Assembly (NCBI GenBank): GCA_963204915.1 | Contig: CAUJHS010000106.1 | Location: 62,001-126,000, forward strand | Length of the DNA stretch: 64,000 nt | Reading direction: 5' to 3' | From: Planctomycetota bacterium | Lineage (GTDB): Bacteria > Planctomycetota > Planctomycetia > Pirellulales > Pirellulaceae | Shown here: in pieces, positions 36,913-48,420 of the stretch | Numbering within the stretch: the stretch's first letter is position 1 | Layout of the letters: each line of letters starts with the position of its first letter | Translations under genes and position numbers: made by a program | The notes under the pieces: model-generated | What the model was told of the DNA's origin: nothing | The model's database searches: none | Seen by the model: the letters and a program-made list of their open reading frames with translations, nothing else

Positions 36913-39195
36913 ATGTCTGTCACCAGCGAGCGCCGCACAGTGATCGTGGCGTTGATCGGAAACCCTAACGTCGGCAAGTCGACGTTGTTTAATGCGCTTT
37001 CCGGCGTACGTCAGCGCGTCGGCAACTATCCCGGCGTGACCGTCGAAAAAAAAATCGGGCGCACGTCGATCCACGGCCGGAGCTTCGAGTTGATTGACTT
37101 GCCGGGCACGTACAGTCTTTCGCCGCGCAGTCCCGATGAGATGATCGCCGTCGACGTGCTTCTCGGACGGCGCGACGACGTGGGCGCGCCCGACGCCGTG
37201 TTGTGCATTGTCGACGCAAGCAACCTCCAGCGCAATTTGTACCTGGTGAGCCAAGTGCTCGAACTGGGCCGGCCTGTAGTGTTGGCGCTCAATATGCTGG
37301 ATGTCGCATTGGAAAAAGGCCACGCCATTGATGTGGAGCGATTGCGACGGCAACTGCCGGTGCCCGTCGTCGAGATTCAGGCCAATCGACGTCGAGGCTT
37401 GGACCAATTGCGTCGCGTGTTGAACGAGGCGGTCGATTCGCCGCCGCCGACCGTGGAAAGCCCCTTCCCCGAAGCATTTCAAAAAGAACTATCCGATCTG
37501 CGGGCCTTTTTGACGGATGACGCGGATTCTCCGCCGCCGCGGTATTTGATCGAGCGGCTATTGCTCGATGCCGGCGGATACCTTGATCGCGCTAAACTGC
37601 ATGAGTTCCAACATGATGATTTACCGGCGAAACTCGCCGACGCGCGCCGCCGACTGGCCGAAGCGGGAAGTCCCGTTCCGGCGGTCGAGGCGATGGCCCG
37701 TTATCAGTGGGTAGGTCACGTGTTGCAGGGGGTTGTGTCGCATGACGCGGAACGCAAAATCACCTGTACCGACCGCATCGACCGCGTGTTGACGCACAAA
37801 GTGTGGGGGACGGTCGTCTTTCTGATCTTGATGGCGCTGATGTTTCAGTCGGTGTTTTACGTGGCTGAACCGGCGTCGTTCGCCATCGAATGGCTCAATG
37901 GACGCCTGGCCGGTTTGGTCGATGCGGTGCTAGCGGAAGGCGCCTTGCACTCGCTGCTGATTAACGGCGTGATCGGCGGCGTGGGGGGTGTGCTGGAGTT
38001 TCTGCCACAAATCTTCACTCTGTTCTTCTTTATCGCCGTACTCGAAGATTGCGGCTATATGGCGCGGGCCGCGTACTTAATGGATAAGTTAATGTCGCGC
38101 GTGGGACTCAGCGGCAAGTCGTTTATTCCGCTGCTTTCTTCATTTGCCTGCGCTATTCCAGGCATCATGGCCACGCGCGTGATCGAGAATCCGCGCGATC
38201 GGCTAACCACGATTCTGGTGGCGCCGCTTATGAGTTGTAGCGCGCGCATGCCCGTTTACGCCCTGCTCATTGCGGCGTTCATTCCCAATATGCTGTTGGG
38301 GGTGCGAGTTGCGATACCTTCGCAGTGGCCGCTATTGCCCGATACTTTGCCCCTCGGCATTGGGCTGCAAGGACTAACGTTGTTCGCCATGTACGCCATC
38401 GGCGTATTGGCCGCGGTTCTGGTGGCTCTCACGTTGAAAAGCACCTTGCTTCGCGGCCCCACACCGCCCTTTGTCATGGAGTTGCCGACGTACAAGTGGC
38501 CTTCGCCAGGCGGGGTGTTATTCCGCATGTTTGAACGCGGCTGGGCGTTTGTGCGACGCGCCGGCACGTTGATTCTGGCCGTGGCGATTGTGATCTGGGC
38601 GGCCACGTATTACCCGCGCGACCCCTCAAAGCTCGACCCTGCGTTATTTGAACGGCAAGCCGCGCTCGAGACGGCGCTTTCCCAAAGCGTGGCGCCGGAG
38701 GATGACGCGAATCGCGCGGCGCTCCAAGCCGAACTGGACGACGTGAATACGGAGATCGAAGGTGAGTTTGTGCGCACAAGCTACTTGGGACGCGCCGGTC
38801 ACTTCATCGAACCTGCGGTTCGACCCCTGGGGTGGGACTGGCGCATCGGTTGTGCGGTAATTGCGTCATTCCCCGCGCGAGAGGTCGTCATCGCCACACT
38901 CGGCGTGATTTATAAACTCGGGGCGGATGAAGCGAGTGAAGAGTCGGAAACCCTCCGCGAGACGCTGCAAGACGCAACGTGGGAGGGAACCGACCGGCCC
39001 GTGTTCAATATCCCGGTAGCGCTCTCGCTTATGGTGTTCTTCTCGCTGTGTGCGCAGTGCGCGGCGACCCTGGCCGTAATGAAGCGAGAAACTAACAGTT
39101 GGCGGTGGCCCGCGTTTACGTTTTTTTATATGACGACGCTGGCATACTTGGGCGCGTTGACGACGTATCAAATCGGCATTCGCTTGATGTCGTGA
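36913..39195 (+). CDS. feoB: Ferrous iron transport protein B
   Basis: 760 aa. The N-terminal G domain shows G1 GNPNVGKST, G3 DLPG and G4 NMLD, with PGVTVEK between them. The membrane part has the FeoB core: MALMFQSVFY, VLEFLPQIFTLFFFIAVLEDCGYMARAAYLMD, GLSGKSFIPLLSSFACAIPGIMATR and a second gate domain (SCSARMPVYALLIAAF). It imports Fe(II) across the inner membrane under GTP control. Start ATG 36913 is close after a CTCTCCCGCC tract with no clear ribosome binding site. It lies downstream of two feoA genes. Confidence 0.97.
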   Translation: MSVTSERRTVIVALIGNPNVGKSTLFNALSGVRQRVGNYPGVTVEKKIGRTSIHGRSFELIDLPGTYSLSPRSPDEMIAVDVLLGRRDDVGAPDAVLCIVDASNLQRNLYLVSQVLELGRPVVLALNMLDVALEKGHAIDVERLRRQLPVPVVEIQANRRRGLDQLRRVLNEAVDSPPPTVESPFPEAFQKELSDLRAFLTDDADSPPPRYLIERLLLDAGGYLDRAKLHEFQHDDLPAKLADARRRLAEAGSPVPAVEAMARYQWVGHVLQGVVSHDAERKITCTDRIDRVLTHKVWGTVVFLILMALMFQSVFYVAEPASFAIEWLNGRLAGLVDAVLAEGALHSLLINGVIGGVGGVLEFLPQIFTLFFFIAVLEDCGYMARAAYLMDKLMSRVGLSGKSFIPLLSSFACAIPGIMATRVIENPRDRLTTILVAPLMSCSARMPVYALLIAAFIPNMLLGVRVAIPSQWPLLPDTLPLGIGLQGLTLFAMYAIGVLAAVLVALTLKSTLLRGPTPPFVMELPTYKWPSPGGVLFRMFERGWAFVRRAGTLILAVAIVIWAATYYPRDPSKLDPALFERQAALETALSQSVAPEDDANRAALQAELDDVNTEIEGEFVRTSYLGRAGHFIEPAVRPLGWDWRIGCAVIASFPAREVVIATLGVIYKLGADEASEESETLRETLQDATWEGTDRPVFNIPVALSLMVFFSLCAQCAATLAVMKRETNSWRWPAFTFFYMTTLAYLGALTTYQIGIRLMS

Positions 39196-39227
39196 ACGCG
39201 AACCGCGGCATGTTTTGGAGAGCAACG

Positions 39228-39434
39228 ATGTTGAACGACGCGCAAAGTGTCATCGCTGCAACACTTGTGGTTGGCTCGATCGCCTATCTCGCCTGGTGCG
39301 TGGCGAATCATTGGCGCGGTCGGAAGACCTCCGGCTGTGGCGCCTCGTGCCAGGGTTGCGCTTCGGGCGCTCAGGATGCAACCCCGGTTGTGCAGATATC
39401 CCGCGCGCCGCCGCATCGCCGCGCGTCGTCCTAG
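39228..39434 (+). CDS. FeoB-associated Cys-rich membrane protein
   Basis: 68 aa. One hydrophobic segment (VIAATLVVGSIAYLAWCVANHW) is followed by a cysteine-rich stretch (GCGASCQGCASG). This matches the small FeoB-associated Cys-rich proteins found after feoB in many bacteria. ATG 39228 has GGAGAG upstream and begins 32 bases after feoB. The role is probably to handle iron at the cytoplasmic face; this is inference. Confidence 0.75.
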   Translation: MLNDAQSVIAATLVVGSIAYLAWCVANHWRGRKTSGCGASCQGCASGAQDATPVVQISRAPPHRRASS

Positions 39435-39440
39435 AAACGT

Positions 39441-40421
39441 TTACTCGATGGTGGCGGTGGCCTTGCACACGGCTTCGGTCCCGCCGCCCAGGTCGGTCTT
39501 GATGGTAATCGTTTCGACGATCTTGCCGCTACTGGCGCCCGCGGTGAACGTGATGGGTACGAGGTGCATCTCTTTAGCCTCGTCCGAGAGTTGGCATTGG
39601 AAAGATCCATCGGGGCAATCGACTTTCAGAATTCGAAACGGTTGATTGCCGCGCACCACCAGTTGCTTCGTGACGGACTGCCCCGGCGTGAGGACTCCCA
39701 AAACCAGCGAGCCCGGGCTGACGTTTAAAGCCGTCGTTACGCGACCTTCGACCGCAAGCGGAATCGTCGTCATATTGCGGTCGTTGGTGATCACCGTCAA
39801 CTGTTCGAGAATATATCCGCTCGGCGTTTGCTCATTCAAACGCACGAGCATCGTGTAGGCGACGCGGCCGCCCCCACGTTCTTTCTCATTCAACTCCACT
39901 TCGAAGTGGGGATTTGCGCAACGCACATCCACAATGCGCCAGTCGTCGCGCCCGGCGTAATTGACATCCACCTTGGTTTCCGCACGTTGTCCTTGCGCCA
40001 CCGAGCCAAACTGGACGACGCCCGGCGAGAAGACCACATCGCGGCGAATATACGCCGATATATGCAGTTGCACTTCCGCAGGGAACGGCTGGTCGATAGT
40101 GACGGTCAACGTGGCGGTTTTGTGGCCATTGAACGATCGTGTGTTCAATGAGGCCAGAATCTCCGCTTTTTCCCACGTTTTGAGCGTGTCTTTGGTGACA
40201 ATGGGGGTCGTACAGCCGCAACTGGAGCGAACCCCCGTGATGTGAATGGGCTCCTGATAGCAGTTGACCAATTCAAACGCGAATTCGGCTTTGGCGCCCC
40301 GGGCGACGGAGCCAAAGTCATGATTCGTCGTCTTGAAGAGTTTTTGCGCCCAATCCTGGGAACGTCCGTCCGCAGCAATCCCTGCTACGAGCATGAACGC
40401 GACAACAACGATGCGCGCCAC
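39441..40421 (-). CDS. Second exported DUF1573 protein
   Basis: 326 aa with a signal peptide (IVVVAFMLVAGIAADGRS). DUF1573 signature: HDFGSVARGAKAEFAFELVNCYQEPIHITGVRSSCGCTTPIV. Further immunoglobulin-like repeats follow. GTG 40421 is chosen because GGGGAG is 7 bases upstream; ATG 40451 adds ten residues. It converges with the feo operon 6 bases apart, so read-through between them is possible. Confidence 0.88.
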   Translation of the reverse strand: MARIVVVAFMLVAGIAADGRSQDWAQKLFKTTNHDFGSVARGAKAEFAFELVNCYQEPIHITGVRSSCGCTTPIVTKDTLKTWEKAEILASLNTRSFNGHKTATLTVTIDQPFPAEVQLHISAYIRRDVVFSPGVVQFGSVAQGQRAETKVDVNYAGRDDWRIVDVRCANPHFEVELNEKERGGGRVAYTMLVRLNEQTPSGYILEQLTVITNDRNMTTIPLAVEGRVTTALNVSPGSLVLGVLTPGQSVTKQLVVRGNQPFRILKVDCPDGSFQCQLSDEAKEMHLVPITFTAGASSGKIVETITIKTDLGGGTEAVCKATATIE

Positions 40422-40849
40422 CGGTCTCTCCCCTTCTCGTAGGCCGTACACTGGAGTTCCTGCGCGTGCGAAACAGCGCTTGTTCTATTTTTCGGCTATC
40501 GGTGATCTGGAGAAAAGACTTTTTTGGAAAAGACTTCCTAGATGCCCGGGTTTACCTAATTGCGGCAATAAATGCAACGCTCCCATTTCTCCAGGGACAC
40601 ACAGCGTCATCGCCGATTACGCGCTCTTTGGACCGTGGGTGCTTTTGCAAACTGCGGCCACGCTGGCCGGGTGATTTCCCACGGTTCGCCTGATCGATTG
40701 AGCAAGAGCCGCACGCCGGCGCATGGCGGGTAAGACAAATGGACCCGCGACCGCCCCTTGGCGCGTCTTTTCAACGTCACCTACGAACCAACCCGCAATT
40801 TCACTAGAATCGGGTCGATGCCTTCCTACCTATCACCCTGCAGAACTTC
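40422..40849. other. Divergent intergenic region upstream of metG
   Basis: About 430 bases between divergent genes. It has no convincing ORF. A short imperfect direct repeat (GAAAAGACTT, 40512-40536) is visible. The promoters of metG and the DUF1573 gene should be here, but I cannot place them. Confidence 0.4.
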
Positions 40850-42880
<2,031 letters not shown>

Positions 42881-42936
42881 GCGACCTCTCGCACGTCGCG
42901 CTCGAAGTTGATGATCACGTCCCTTGTGCGCTTGCC

Positions 42937-43716
42937 ATGTTAGCTCGTCTTGCCAATCGACTGATCCTTGGCCCGACTTGTGACGCGATCGACACAAACG
43001 GAAAAACGCGCCGCTTGGTTCACTTTGCCAGCGGCTCGCTCGAGTTGTGGAGTCCTCGCCCGTGCGAGCACCCGCCGGGAGAAGCTCAGGTGTACATTTT
43101 GAAGTTCGGCGGGACTCACAGCCGCGCCGAACGCGCCACCGAGCATCCGGCCGAGGCGTGGAGCGACCTGACTTCCGAGGTCTGGGCGGTAAACCCGCCG
43201 GGCTATGGCGGAAGTCCCGGAATGGCGACCTTGCGCGGCATGGCCGCCATGGCGGACGCGGCTTACGCCGATATCGCCTCACGCGCTGGGGATCGACCGA
43301 TTGTCGTCACAGGCAATAGCCTTGGCGCGTGTTACGCGCTCTATGTTGCGGCGCGGCGCCGCGTGAACGGCATGATCTTGCGCAACCCGCCGCCGCTGCG
43401 CTCGATGATTGTGCGCCGACATGGATGGTGGAACGGCTATCTGGGCGCGGCGCTCATCGCCTGGAATGTGCCGCGCGAACTGGACGGCGTGAGCAACGCG
43501 GCGCGCTGCTCGGCTCCAGCGGTGATGATGGCGTCGCTGCGCGACCGGGTCGTGCCCGTGCGATTCCAGCGAGACATCCATCGCGCCTATGCTGGTGAAA
43601 AGCAGATTCTGGAGCTGCCTGAGGCCGATCACGCCGACCCGCTGAATGAGAAAGAAATGGCGCAGTACGCCCAAATGCTGCACTGGCTGCGCCGTAAGCT
43701 TTCGCCCAGTTGTTGA
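42937..43716 (+). CDS. Alpha/beta hydrolase
   Basis: 259 aa. The nucleophile elbow is GNSLGA (VVTGNSLGACYALYV), preceded by an oxyanion region (YILKFGGTHSRAERATEHPAEAW). The likely Asp is in ASLRDRVVP and the His in PEADHADP. No membrane segment. The substrate is unknown. It follows metG by 56 bases and may be co-transcribed with it. Confidence 0.85.
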   Translation: MLARLANRLILGPTCDAIDTNGKTRRLVHFASGSLELWSPRPCEHPPGEAQVYILKFGGTHSRAERATEHPAEAWSDLTSEVWAVNPPGYGGSPGMATLRGMAAMADAAYADIASRAGDRPIVVTGNSLGACYALYVAARRRVNGMILRNPPPLRSMIVRRHGWWNGYLGAALIAWNVPRELDGVSNAARCSAPAVMMASLRDRVVPVRFQRDIHRAYAGEKQILELPEADHADPLNEKEMAQYAQMLHWLRRKLSPSC

Positions 43717-43749
43717 AGTTGCAGAGTCGGTCGCCGCCAAATGCGGCGA

Positions 43750-44199
43750 TTACTTCGCCGGGCGCTGCTGCTCCTCCATTTCTTGAATGTAGCGCCGCAG
43801 CCGTTCGTTCTCATCTTGCACGTCTTTGAATTTGAACATGTTCTCGACGCGCTTGACCAACTCCACCTTGTTTACCGGTTTGGAAAGAAAATCGTCCGTA
43901 CGCGCCTCAACAGCCCGCTCAATATCGCCAAGTTCGTTCAACGCGGTGACCATCAAAACCATGATGCTTCGCGTCGCCGCATTTTCTTTGATCTTTTTGC
44001 ACACCTCGAACCCGCTCAACTTGGGCATCATCACGTCGAGCAGGATCAGATCGGGTTCGAACGATGCGACTTTATCGAGCGTATCTTGTCCATCGACGGC
44101 GAATTCAAGCTCGCAGTCTAAATGAGCCAGATACGCTTCCAGCAATTCAGCGTTTGCCTGGTTGTCGTCGGCGATCAAGATACGATAAGAACGAGACAT
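43750..44199 (-). CDS. Response regulator (receiver domain with coiled-coil tail)
   Basis: 149 aa. A receiver domain spans residues 6-120: acidic pair DDN, phosphoacceptor Asp in LILLDVMMPKLSG, Thr in MVTALNE and Lys in FLSKPVNKVELVKRV. No output DNA-binding domain; a short coiled coil (DVQDENERLRRYIQEMEEQQ) ends it. The lack of an output domain suggests signalling by protein contact, as in CheY- or DivK-like proteins. No cognate kinase is adjacent. Confidence 0.93.
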   Translation of the reverse strand: MSRSYRILIADDNQANAELLEAYLAHLDCELEFAVDGQDTLDKVASFEPDLILLDVMMPKLSGFEVCKKIKENAATRSIMVLMVTALNELGDIERAVEARTDDFLSKPVNKVELVKRVENMFKFKDVQDENERLRRYIQEMEEQQRPAK

Positions 44200-44291
44200 T
44201 CCGGCGCTTTCGCAAGATAAAGATTCCTACAGCCTCAATGATCGGGATTATACGAAACAAGCCTCGACCTGAGAATGCGTCGGAACGACGG

Positions 44292-45236
44292 CTACTCGGC
44301 GAACTCCCGTTCGGTGCGCGTGATACGGCGTTTCAGGTTCTCACGACCGATGTACAAACCCGCGCGGGGATGCTCTTTTTGTAAGTCTTCGTACTCGCGG
44401 TAAATGGCGGCTACGCGGTCGCGGTGAAACGGATGCGTCCGCAAAAACAGCGGGATTCTGCCGCCGTCGGCCTCGCCTTCTCGTTCGTGCATGGCAAGCA
44501 GCAAGCGAGCCATCTCGCGCGAATCGTACCCGGCGTGGTAAGCCCACGTTGCGCCGTCGCGGTCGGCATCGGCTTCATCCTCGGGCCGAAAGGGTTTTGC
44601 GAACGTTTGCATTAACAACGAAGCCGACTGCATGAACTGTTGCGGCGAGAAGCCTTGTTGGCCTGAGAACGTCTCTTGCGCCAGCTTGGTTTGCTTGAGC
44701 GCCAGCAATTGATGGCCGTGGTCCAAGTGAGAGAGTTCGTGCCCGACGACGCCCGCGACCGCTGCTTCACTTTCAGCGAAATCGAGTAGCCCTTGAAAGA
44801 AAATCAAAGTGCCGCCGGGGAATGAGCGAGCATCGATCCGCGGCGCATCAGCCACATAGACTTTAATCTGGCGATAACGTGCTGCGTTGCGCATATGCGG
44901 TTGCAAGACTGCGACCAAACGCTGCAAATATTCAACGTTCTTTCCGCGTTCCGCGACTTTGACGCCTTGGCGTTTTAGTTCGCGCAAAAACTGTTCCGCG
45001 GCGGCGTCTCCAGCCTTTTGTTCTTGCGCGATCGGAATTTCGATCGCTCGTAACTGCTGGCGGTCTTCGTCGCTGACAGGTCCAAGGAAGTTGGGTACGA
45101 AGTTTTGCGGATCGAACATCGGAATCGCCGGCGCCCTGTCTTGGCCCCGAGCGCTGGCCGCAGGAAACATCGCAATCCACAGAACGACGGCAAGCGGCGC
45201 ACGTTGGCGCCAATTCAGCACGTGAAACTCACCCAT
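44292..45236 (-). CDS. Exported M48 family zinc metallopeptidase
   Basis: 314 aa with a signal peptide (LAVVLWIAMFPAASARGQD). Zinc site: HELSHLDHGH (HExxH) with the third ligand Glu in PEDEADADRDG, typical of M48 (HtpX/BepA/Ste24-like). There are no further membrane helices, so it is a soluble periplasmic protease like BepA/LoiP, which degrade misfolded outer-membrane proteins. ATG 45236 (MGEFHVL) or 45245 are possible starts. Confidence 0.9.
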   Translation of the reverse strand: MGEFHVLNWRQRAPLAVVLWIAMFPAASARGQDRAPAIPMFDPQNFVPNFLGPVSDEDRQQLRAIEIPIAQEQKAGDAAAEQFLRELKRQGVKVAERGKNVEYLQRLVAVLQPHMRNAARYRQIKVYVADAPRIDARSFPGGTLIFFQGLLDFAESEAAVAGVVGHELSHLDHGHQLLALKQTKLAQETFSGQQGFSPQQFMQSASLLMQTFAKPFRPEDEADADRDGATWAYHAGYDSREMARLLLAMHEREGEADGGRIPLFLRTHPFHRDRVAAIYREYEDLQKEHPRAGLYIGRENLKRRITRTEREFAE

Positions 45237-45256
45237 GCAATGCACTCCGCACGCCG

Positions 45257-45688
45257 TCAGGAGGATCGGTCCGAAATACGGTAATCGGCAATCGCGGCGA
45301 GAAGCGGATCAACCGTTTGTATTTGAATCTGATGGGGCGGATTCCACGTCACCCAGCGATGCCCCTCATGCTCGGTTGTTTTGATGTCGACGGGGTGCAG
45401 CAACCGCGCGAGGAAGAATACAACGGTCTTCTCGACGATTTGCCCGCCCCGGCGGCGCAATCGCACAGGATATTGAATGGTAAACCGGAACTTGGGGTCG
45501 ATTTCGACGTCAGCGGCCTGGATGCCGGTTTCTTCGTACAGCTCGCGCAGCGCGCATTCCAACTCTGTTTCGCCGTCTTCGACATGGCCCTTGGGCAAAT
45601 CCAGTCGGTGGGGATGCTCCATCAACAGGAACGACTCGACCGGGCTCGCTCGAAACACCACGACGCCGCACGATTTGACTTCTTCCAT
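45257..45688 (-). CDS. NUDIX hydrolase
   Basis: 143 aa. The complete Nudix box is GHVEDGETELECALRELYEETGI (G-x5-E-x7-REUxEExGU). Sequence around it (SCGVVVFRASPVESFLLMEHPHRLDLPKGHVEDG) resembles diadenosine tetraphosphate hydrolases of the Ap4A type. ATG 45688 gives the domain start; the open frame upstream runs into the next gene. It ends 20 bases upstream of the M48 gene start. Confidence 0.93.
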   Translation of the reverse strand: MEEVKSCGVVVFRASPVESFLLMEHPHRLDLPKGHVEDGETELECALRELYEETGIQAADVEIDPKFRFTIQYPVRLRRRGGQIVEKTVVFFLARLLHPVDIKTTEHEGHRWVTWNPPHQIQIQTVDPLLAAIADYRISDRSS

Positions 45689-45755
45689 ATACAACCGTCG
45701 CCAAGGCTCGGCTATTTCGGGTATGGCCTCGGGCTCACCACGGTAGGAGGCCGTC

Positions 45756-46817
45756 CTACTCTTGAGGCAACGTGAAATCGGCAATGAACAACTGACTTTC
45801 ACGGTCTTCGGTGCGAGTGCTCGTCCACATCAGTCGCTTGCCGTCGGGCGAAAACACGGGCAGCACATCGGCCGATACGGAATCGGTTATCCGAATCGGT
45901 TGTCCTGTGTGAAACTTGCCGTCCTTCACTTCATATCGGACCATCCACAGATCGTAATTTGGACGCGCGTTGGGGTCGGAGTGATCGGCGCCGGACCAAA
46001 TCAAATACGGTTGGGTCGGATGCCAATACGGCCCCCAATTAACGCCTTCGTTGTCGGTCAGTGCTTGTTCGTGTTTTCCGTCCACGCCAATCACGTAGAT
46101 TTGCAGGTAGCTTTCCTTTTTGCGATCGCTCCGGAAAACGACCCATTGGTTATCGGGCGAGATGAACGGCCCGCCGTCGTAACCGGTCGCATTGGTCAGT
46201 TGGCGCACGTTGCCGCCGTCGGCGTCCATTACGTAGATATCGGGATCGCCATCGCGATCGCTACAAAACGCAATCATTCGACCGTCAGGCGACCAGGCCC
46301 CCTCGGCATCGTAACCTTTCGCTTGGGTCAACCGGCGCAGGAAGTCGCCGTTCGGCTTGGCTTCGAAAATATCCATGTGAGGATCAAAGTCCCATGAATA
46401 GCGCCGGCGAACGCCCGACTTGCGGTCCTCTTCTTGTTGACGAATCGCCTGAGCTTCCGTTTCTGCCAGGTTGGGGTCCAAATGGCTGGATGCGAACAAA
46501 ATTCGCTTGCCATCTGGCGAGAAGTACGCGCATGTGGTCCGGCCCTGCCCTGTACTTACGCGAATCGGTTCACCGCCCTCCAACTCCTGCCGGTAGATTT
46601 GGTAAAACGGATATTCGCGCGGCACGGCCTGATAGATGATGGCTTGTCCCTCGGGTGAGAAGTAGCCTTCGCCCGCTTTGACAAACCCGCGTGTCACTTG
46701 ACGAACATTCGACAGATACTTTGATTCGAGCGGCGAAAGCGATACTTCCTGGGCATGTAGATTCCCCGGAAGCACGACTACGGCAAAAACGAGTAAAGCG
46801 CGAATCAGTCCAATCAC
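45756..46817 (-). CDS. Exported TolB-like WD40/PD40 beta-propeller protein
   Basis: 353 aa with a signal peptide (LIRALLVFAVVVLPGNLHA). At least five PD40-type repeats are visible: AYFSPDGKRILFASS, GAWSPDGRMIAFCSDRDGDPDIYVMDADG, PFISPDNQWVVFRSDR, and VFSPDGKRLMWTSTR. The propeller fold resembles TolB and prolyl-oligopeptidase-type propellers; no catalytic domain follows. GTG 46817 is chosen because GGGAGG lies 7 bases upstream. Confidence 0.88.
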   Translation of the reverse strand: MIGLIRALLVFAVVVLPGNLHAQEVSLSPLESKYLSNVRQVTRGFVKAGEGYFSPEGQAIIYQAVPREYPFYQIYRQELEGGEPIRVSTGQGRTTCAYFSPDGKRILFASSHLDPNLAETEAQAIRQQEEDRKSGVRRRYSWDFDPHMDIFEAKPNGDFLRRLTQAKGYDAEGAWSPDGRMIAFCSDRDGDPDIYVMDADGGNVRQLTNATGYDGGPFISPDNQWVVFRSDRKKESYLQIYVIGVDGKHEQALTDNEGVNWGPYWHPTQPYLIWSGADHSDPNARPNYDLWMVRYEVKDGKFHTGQPIRITDSVSADVLPVFSPDGKRLMWTSTRTEDRESQLFIADFTLPQE

Positions 46818-47003
46818 GTGTGAACCTCCCAAAGCATTACGCCCCGTAAACTATCTAAGCTTGTGCAAGGCGCCCCACCTGTCGAAACCTCCAGCCGATC
46901 CAAGGCGTCAAGGTGAGGCGGTTTTCCGGCGCCGGAAGAGTCGTTAGGTTTCAGGGGCGCCAAAATTCAACAAAATTGCGTTGCTGCTGGCCTATTATAC
47001 GTC

Positions 47004-47558
47004 ATGAAAATCTATACCAAAACTGGCGACTCGGGCGAAACAGGTTTGTTCGCCGGACCCCGCGTTCGCAAGCATCATCCCCGGATTGAGGCTTACGGCA
47101 ACGTGGACGAATTAAACTCGGTGTTAGGCGTTGTACGGGCCGAACGAGCTCCGGCGGAGATCGACGCTGTGCTTGGTCAAATTCAGCATGATTTATTTAC
47201 GCTCGGCGCCGAATTGGCATCGCCCGACCCCGAGAAACAAAGCGTCTCGCTGCTGGGCGCTCGGCATATCGAGTTGCTCGAACAAGCGATCGACCATTAC
47301 GAAGCGGGCCTGCCGCCGCTGCGTGAGTTTATCCTGCCCGGCGGAACGCGCGTTGCCGCAGGGCTTCACCTTGCCCGTACGGTGTGCCGTCGAGCCGAAC
47401 GCGGCGTGGTGGCGCTGGCCGACGCGGAAGGCGCCCTCGTGCGGCCAACGCCCATTCAGTATCTCAACCGGCTGAGCGATTTGTTGTTTGTTCTCGCACG
47501 CGCCGCGAACGCTGCCGGGGGATGTTCAGACATCGCCTGGCGAAAGGAAACTTCGTGA
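47004..47558 (+). CDS. Cob(I)yrinic acid a,c-diamide adenosyltransferase, PduO type
   Basis: 184 aa. Adds the adenosyl group of ATP to cob(I)alamin. PduO signatures: YTKTGDSGETGLFAGPRV, RIEAYGNVDELNSVLG and FILPGGTRVAAGLHLARTVCRRAERGVVAL. The upstream region has a TATTAT near 46993 only a few bases before ATG, compatible with a leaderless mRNA; this is not shown. I see no cobalamin riboswitch. The gene overlaps birA at GTGA. Confidence 0.94.
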   Translation: MKIYTKTGDSGETGLFAGPRVRKHHPRIEAYGNVDELNSVLGVVRAERAPAEIDAVLGQIQHDLFTLGAELASPDPEKQSVSLLGARHIELLEQAIDHYEAGLPPLREFILPGGTRVAAGLHLARTVCRRAERGVVALADAEGALVRPTPIQYLNRLSDLLFVLARAANAAGGCSDIAWRKETS

Positions 47559-48331
47559 CGACAATTGATTTGGACCCACTGCAGCGCGAACCGTTTCTGG
47601 CTCGCGTTGAGTTTCGTGAGGAAACATCGTCCACCAACACCTTGGCGCAGGAGTTGTCGGAAAGCGACGAGGGGCCTTATCCACTGCTCGTTGTCGCCGA
47701 GCGGCAGACCGCGGGTCGCGGGCGCGGCGCCAATCGCTGGTGGTCGGACGAAGGCGCTCTCACGTTCTCACTCGTGCTGGATGCTGCGGCAACGGGTTTG
47801 CCGCTGGCGCAACGCCCCCTGGCTTCGCTGGCGGCAGGGTTGGCCGTGTGCGAAGCTCTGCGGGACTTCGCGCCCGATCAACGTCTGGGGGTGAAATGGC
47901 CCAACGACGTCCATCTGAACGAACGAAAAGTGTGCGGCATCTTGGTTGAATCGGCGCGGCGCGGCGACCGGCTGATCGTGGGCGTCGGAATTAACGTCAA
48001 CAACTCGTTGGCCGCCGCGCCCCCGGACGTTGCCGAACGCGCCGTGTCGTTATGCGACGCGACACGCGTTTGGTGGCCGCTGGGCGATGTCCTTGCGCGG
48101 GTCGTTCGGGGAATTTACAATGAATGCACGTCATTGCAATCGAACTCCGGAGAGTTTATCGCTCGGCTCCGATCGCAGTGCGTCTTGACGGGGAGAAGCG
48201 TGATCATCGACACCGGCCAAGGTTTGGCGGCCGGCATGTGCCGTGGCATTGCCGACGACGGGGCGCTCCTGGTGGAAAATTCATCCGGCGTGCGTCGCAT
48301 TTACGCGGGTGTGGTTACGAAGATTGACTAA
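47555..48331 (+). CDS. birA: Biotin--[acetyl-CoA-carboxylase] ligase
   Basis: 258 aa. Joins biotin to the carboxyl carrier protein. Motifs: STNTLAQEL, AERQTAGRGRGANRWWSDEGALTFSLVL (the biotin-binding GRGRx3NRW loop) and GVKWPNDVHLNERKVCGILVE. The N-terminal DNA-binding domain of bifunctional BirA is missing, so this is a monofunctional ligase. GTG 47555 overlaps the adenosyltransferase stop (GTGA), with GAAAGGAAAC upstream, so the two are translationally coupled. Confidence 0.95.
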   Translation: MTTIDLDPLQREPFLARVEFREETSSTNTLAQELSESDEGPYPLLVVAERQTAGRGRGANRWWSDEGALTFSLVLDAAATGLPLAQRPLASLAAGLAVCEALRDFAPDQRLGVKWPNDVHLNERKVCGILVESARRGDRLIVGVGINVNNSLAAAPPDVAERAVSLCDATRVWWPLGDVLARVVRGIYNECTSLQSNSGEFIARLRSQCVLTGRSVIIDTGQGLAAGMCRGIADDGALLVENSSGVRRIYAGVVTKID

Positions 48332-48420
48332 AGCAGAGAACGCTTCTTGCAGGCGTGTAGGTTCTTGAGATAGAGTTTTTTTCGCACGCGATGATTCACT
48401 TACCACTTGGGAGACACCCC

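Noticed and set aside
36783-37482. Minus-strand ORFs over the start of feoB
   Set aside because: Antisense to a strongly identified gene.
46833-47003. Possible cobalamin riboswitch upstream of the adenosyltransferase
   Set aside because: No B12-box-like sequence and the region is short.
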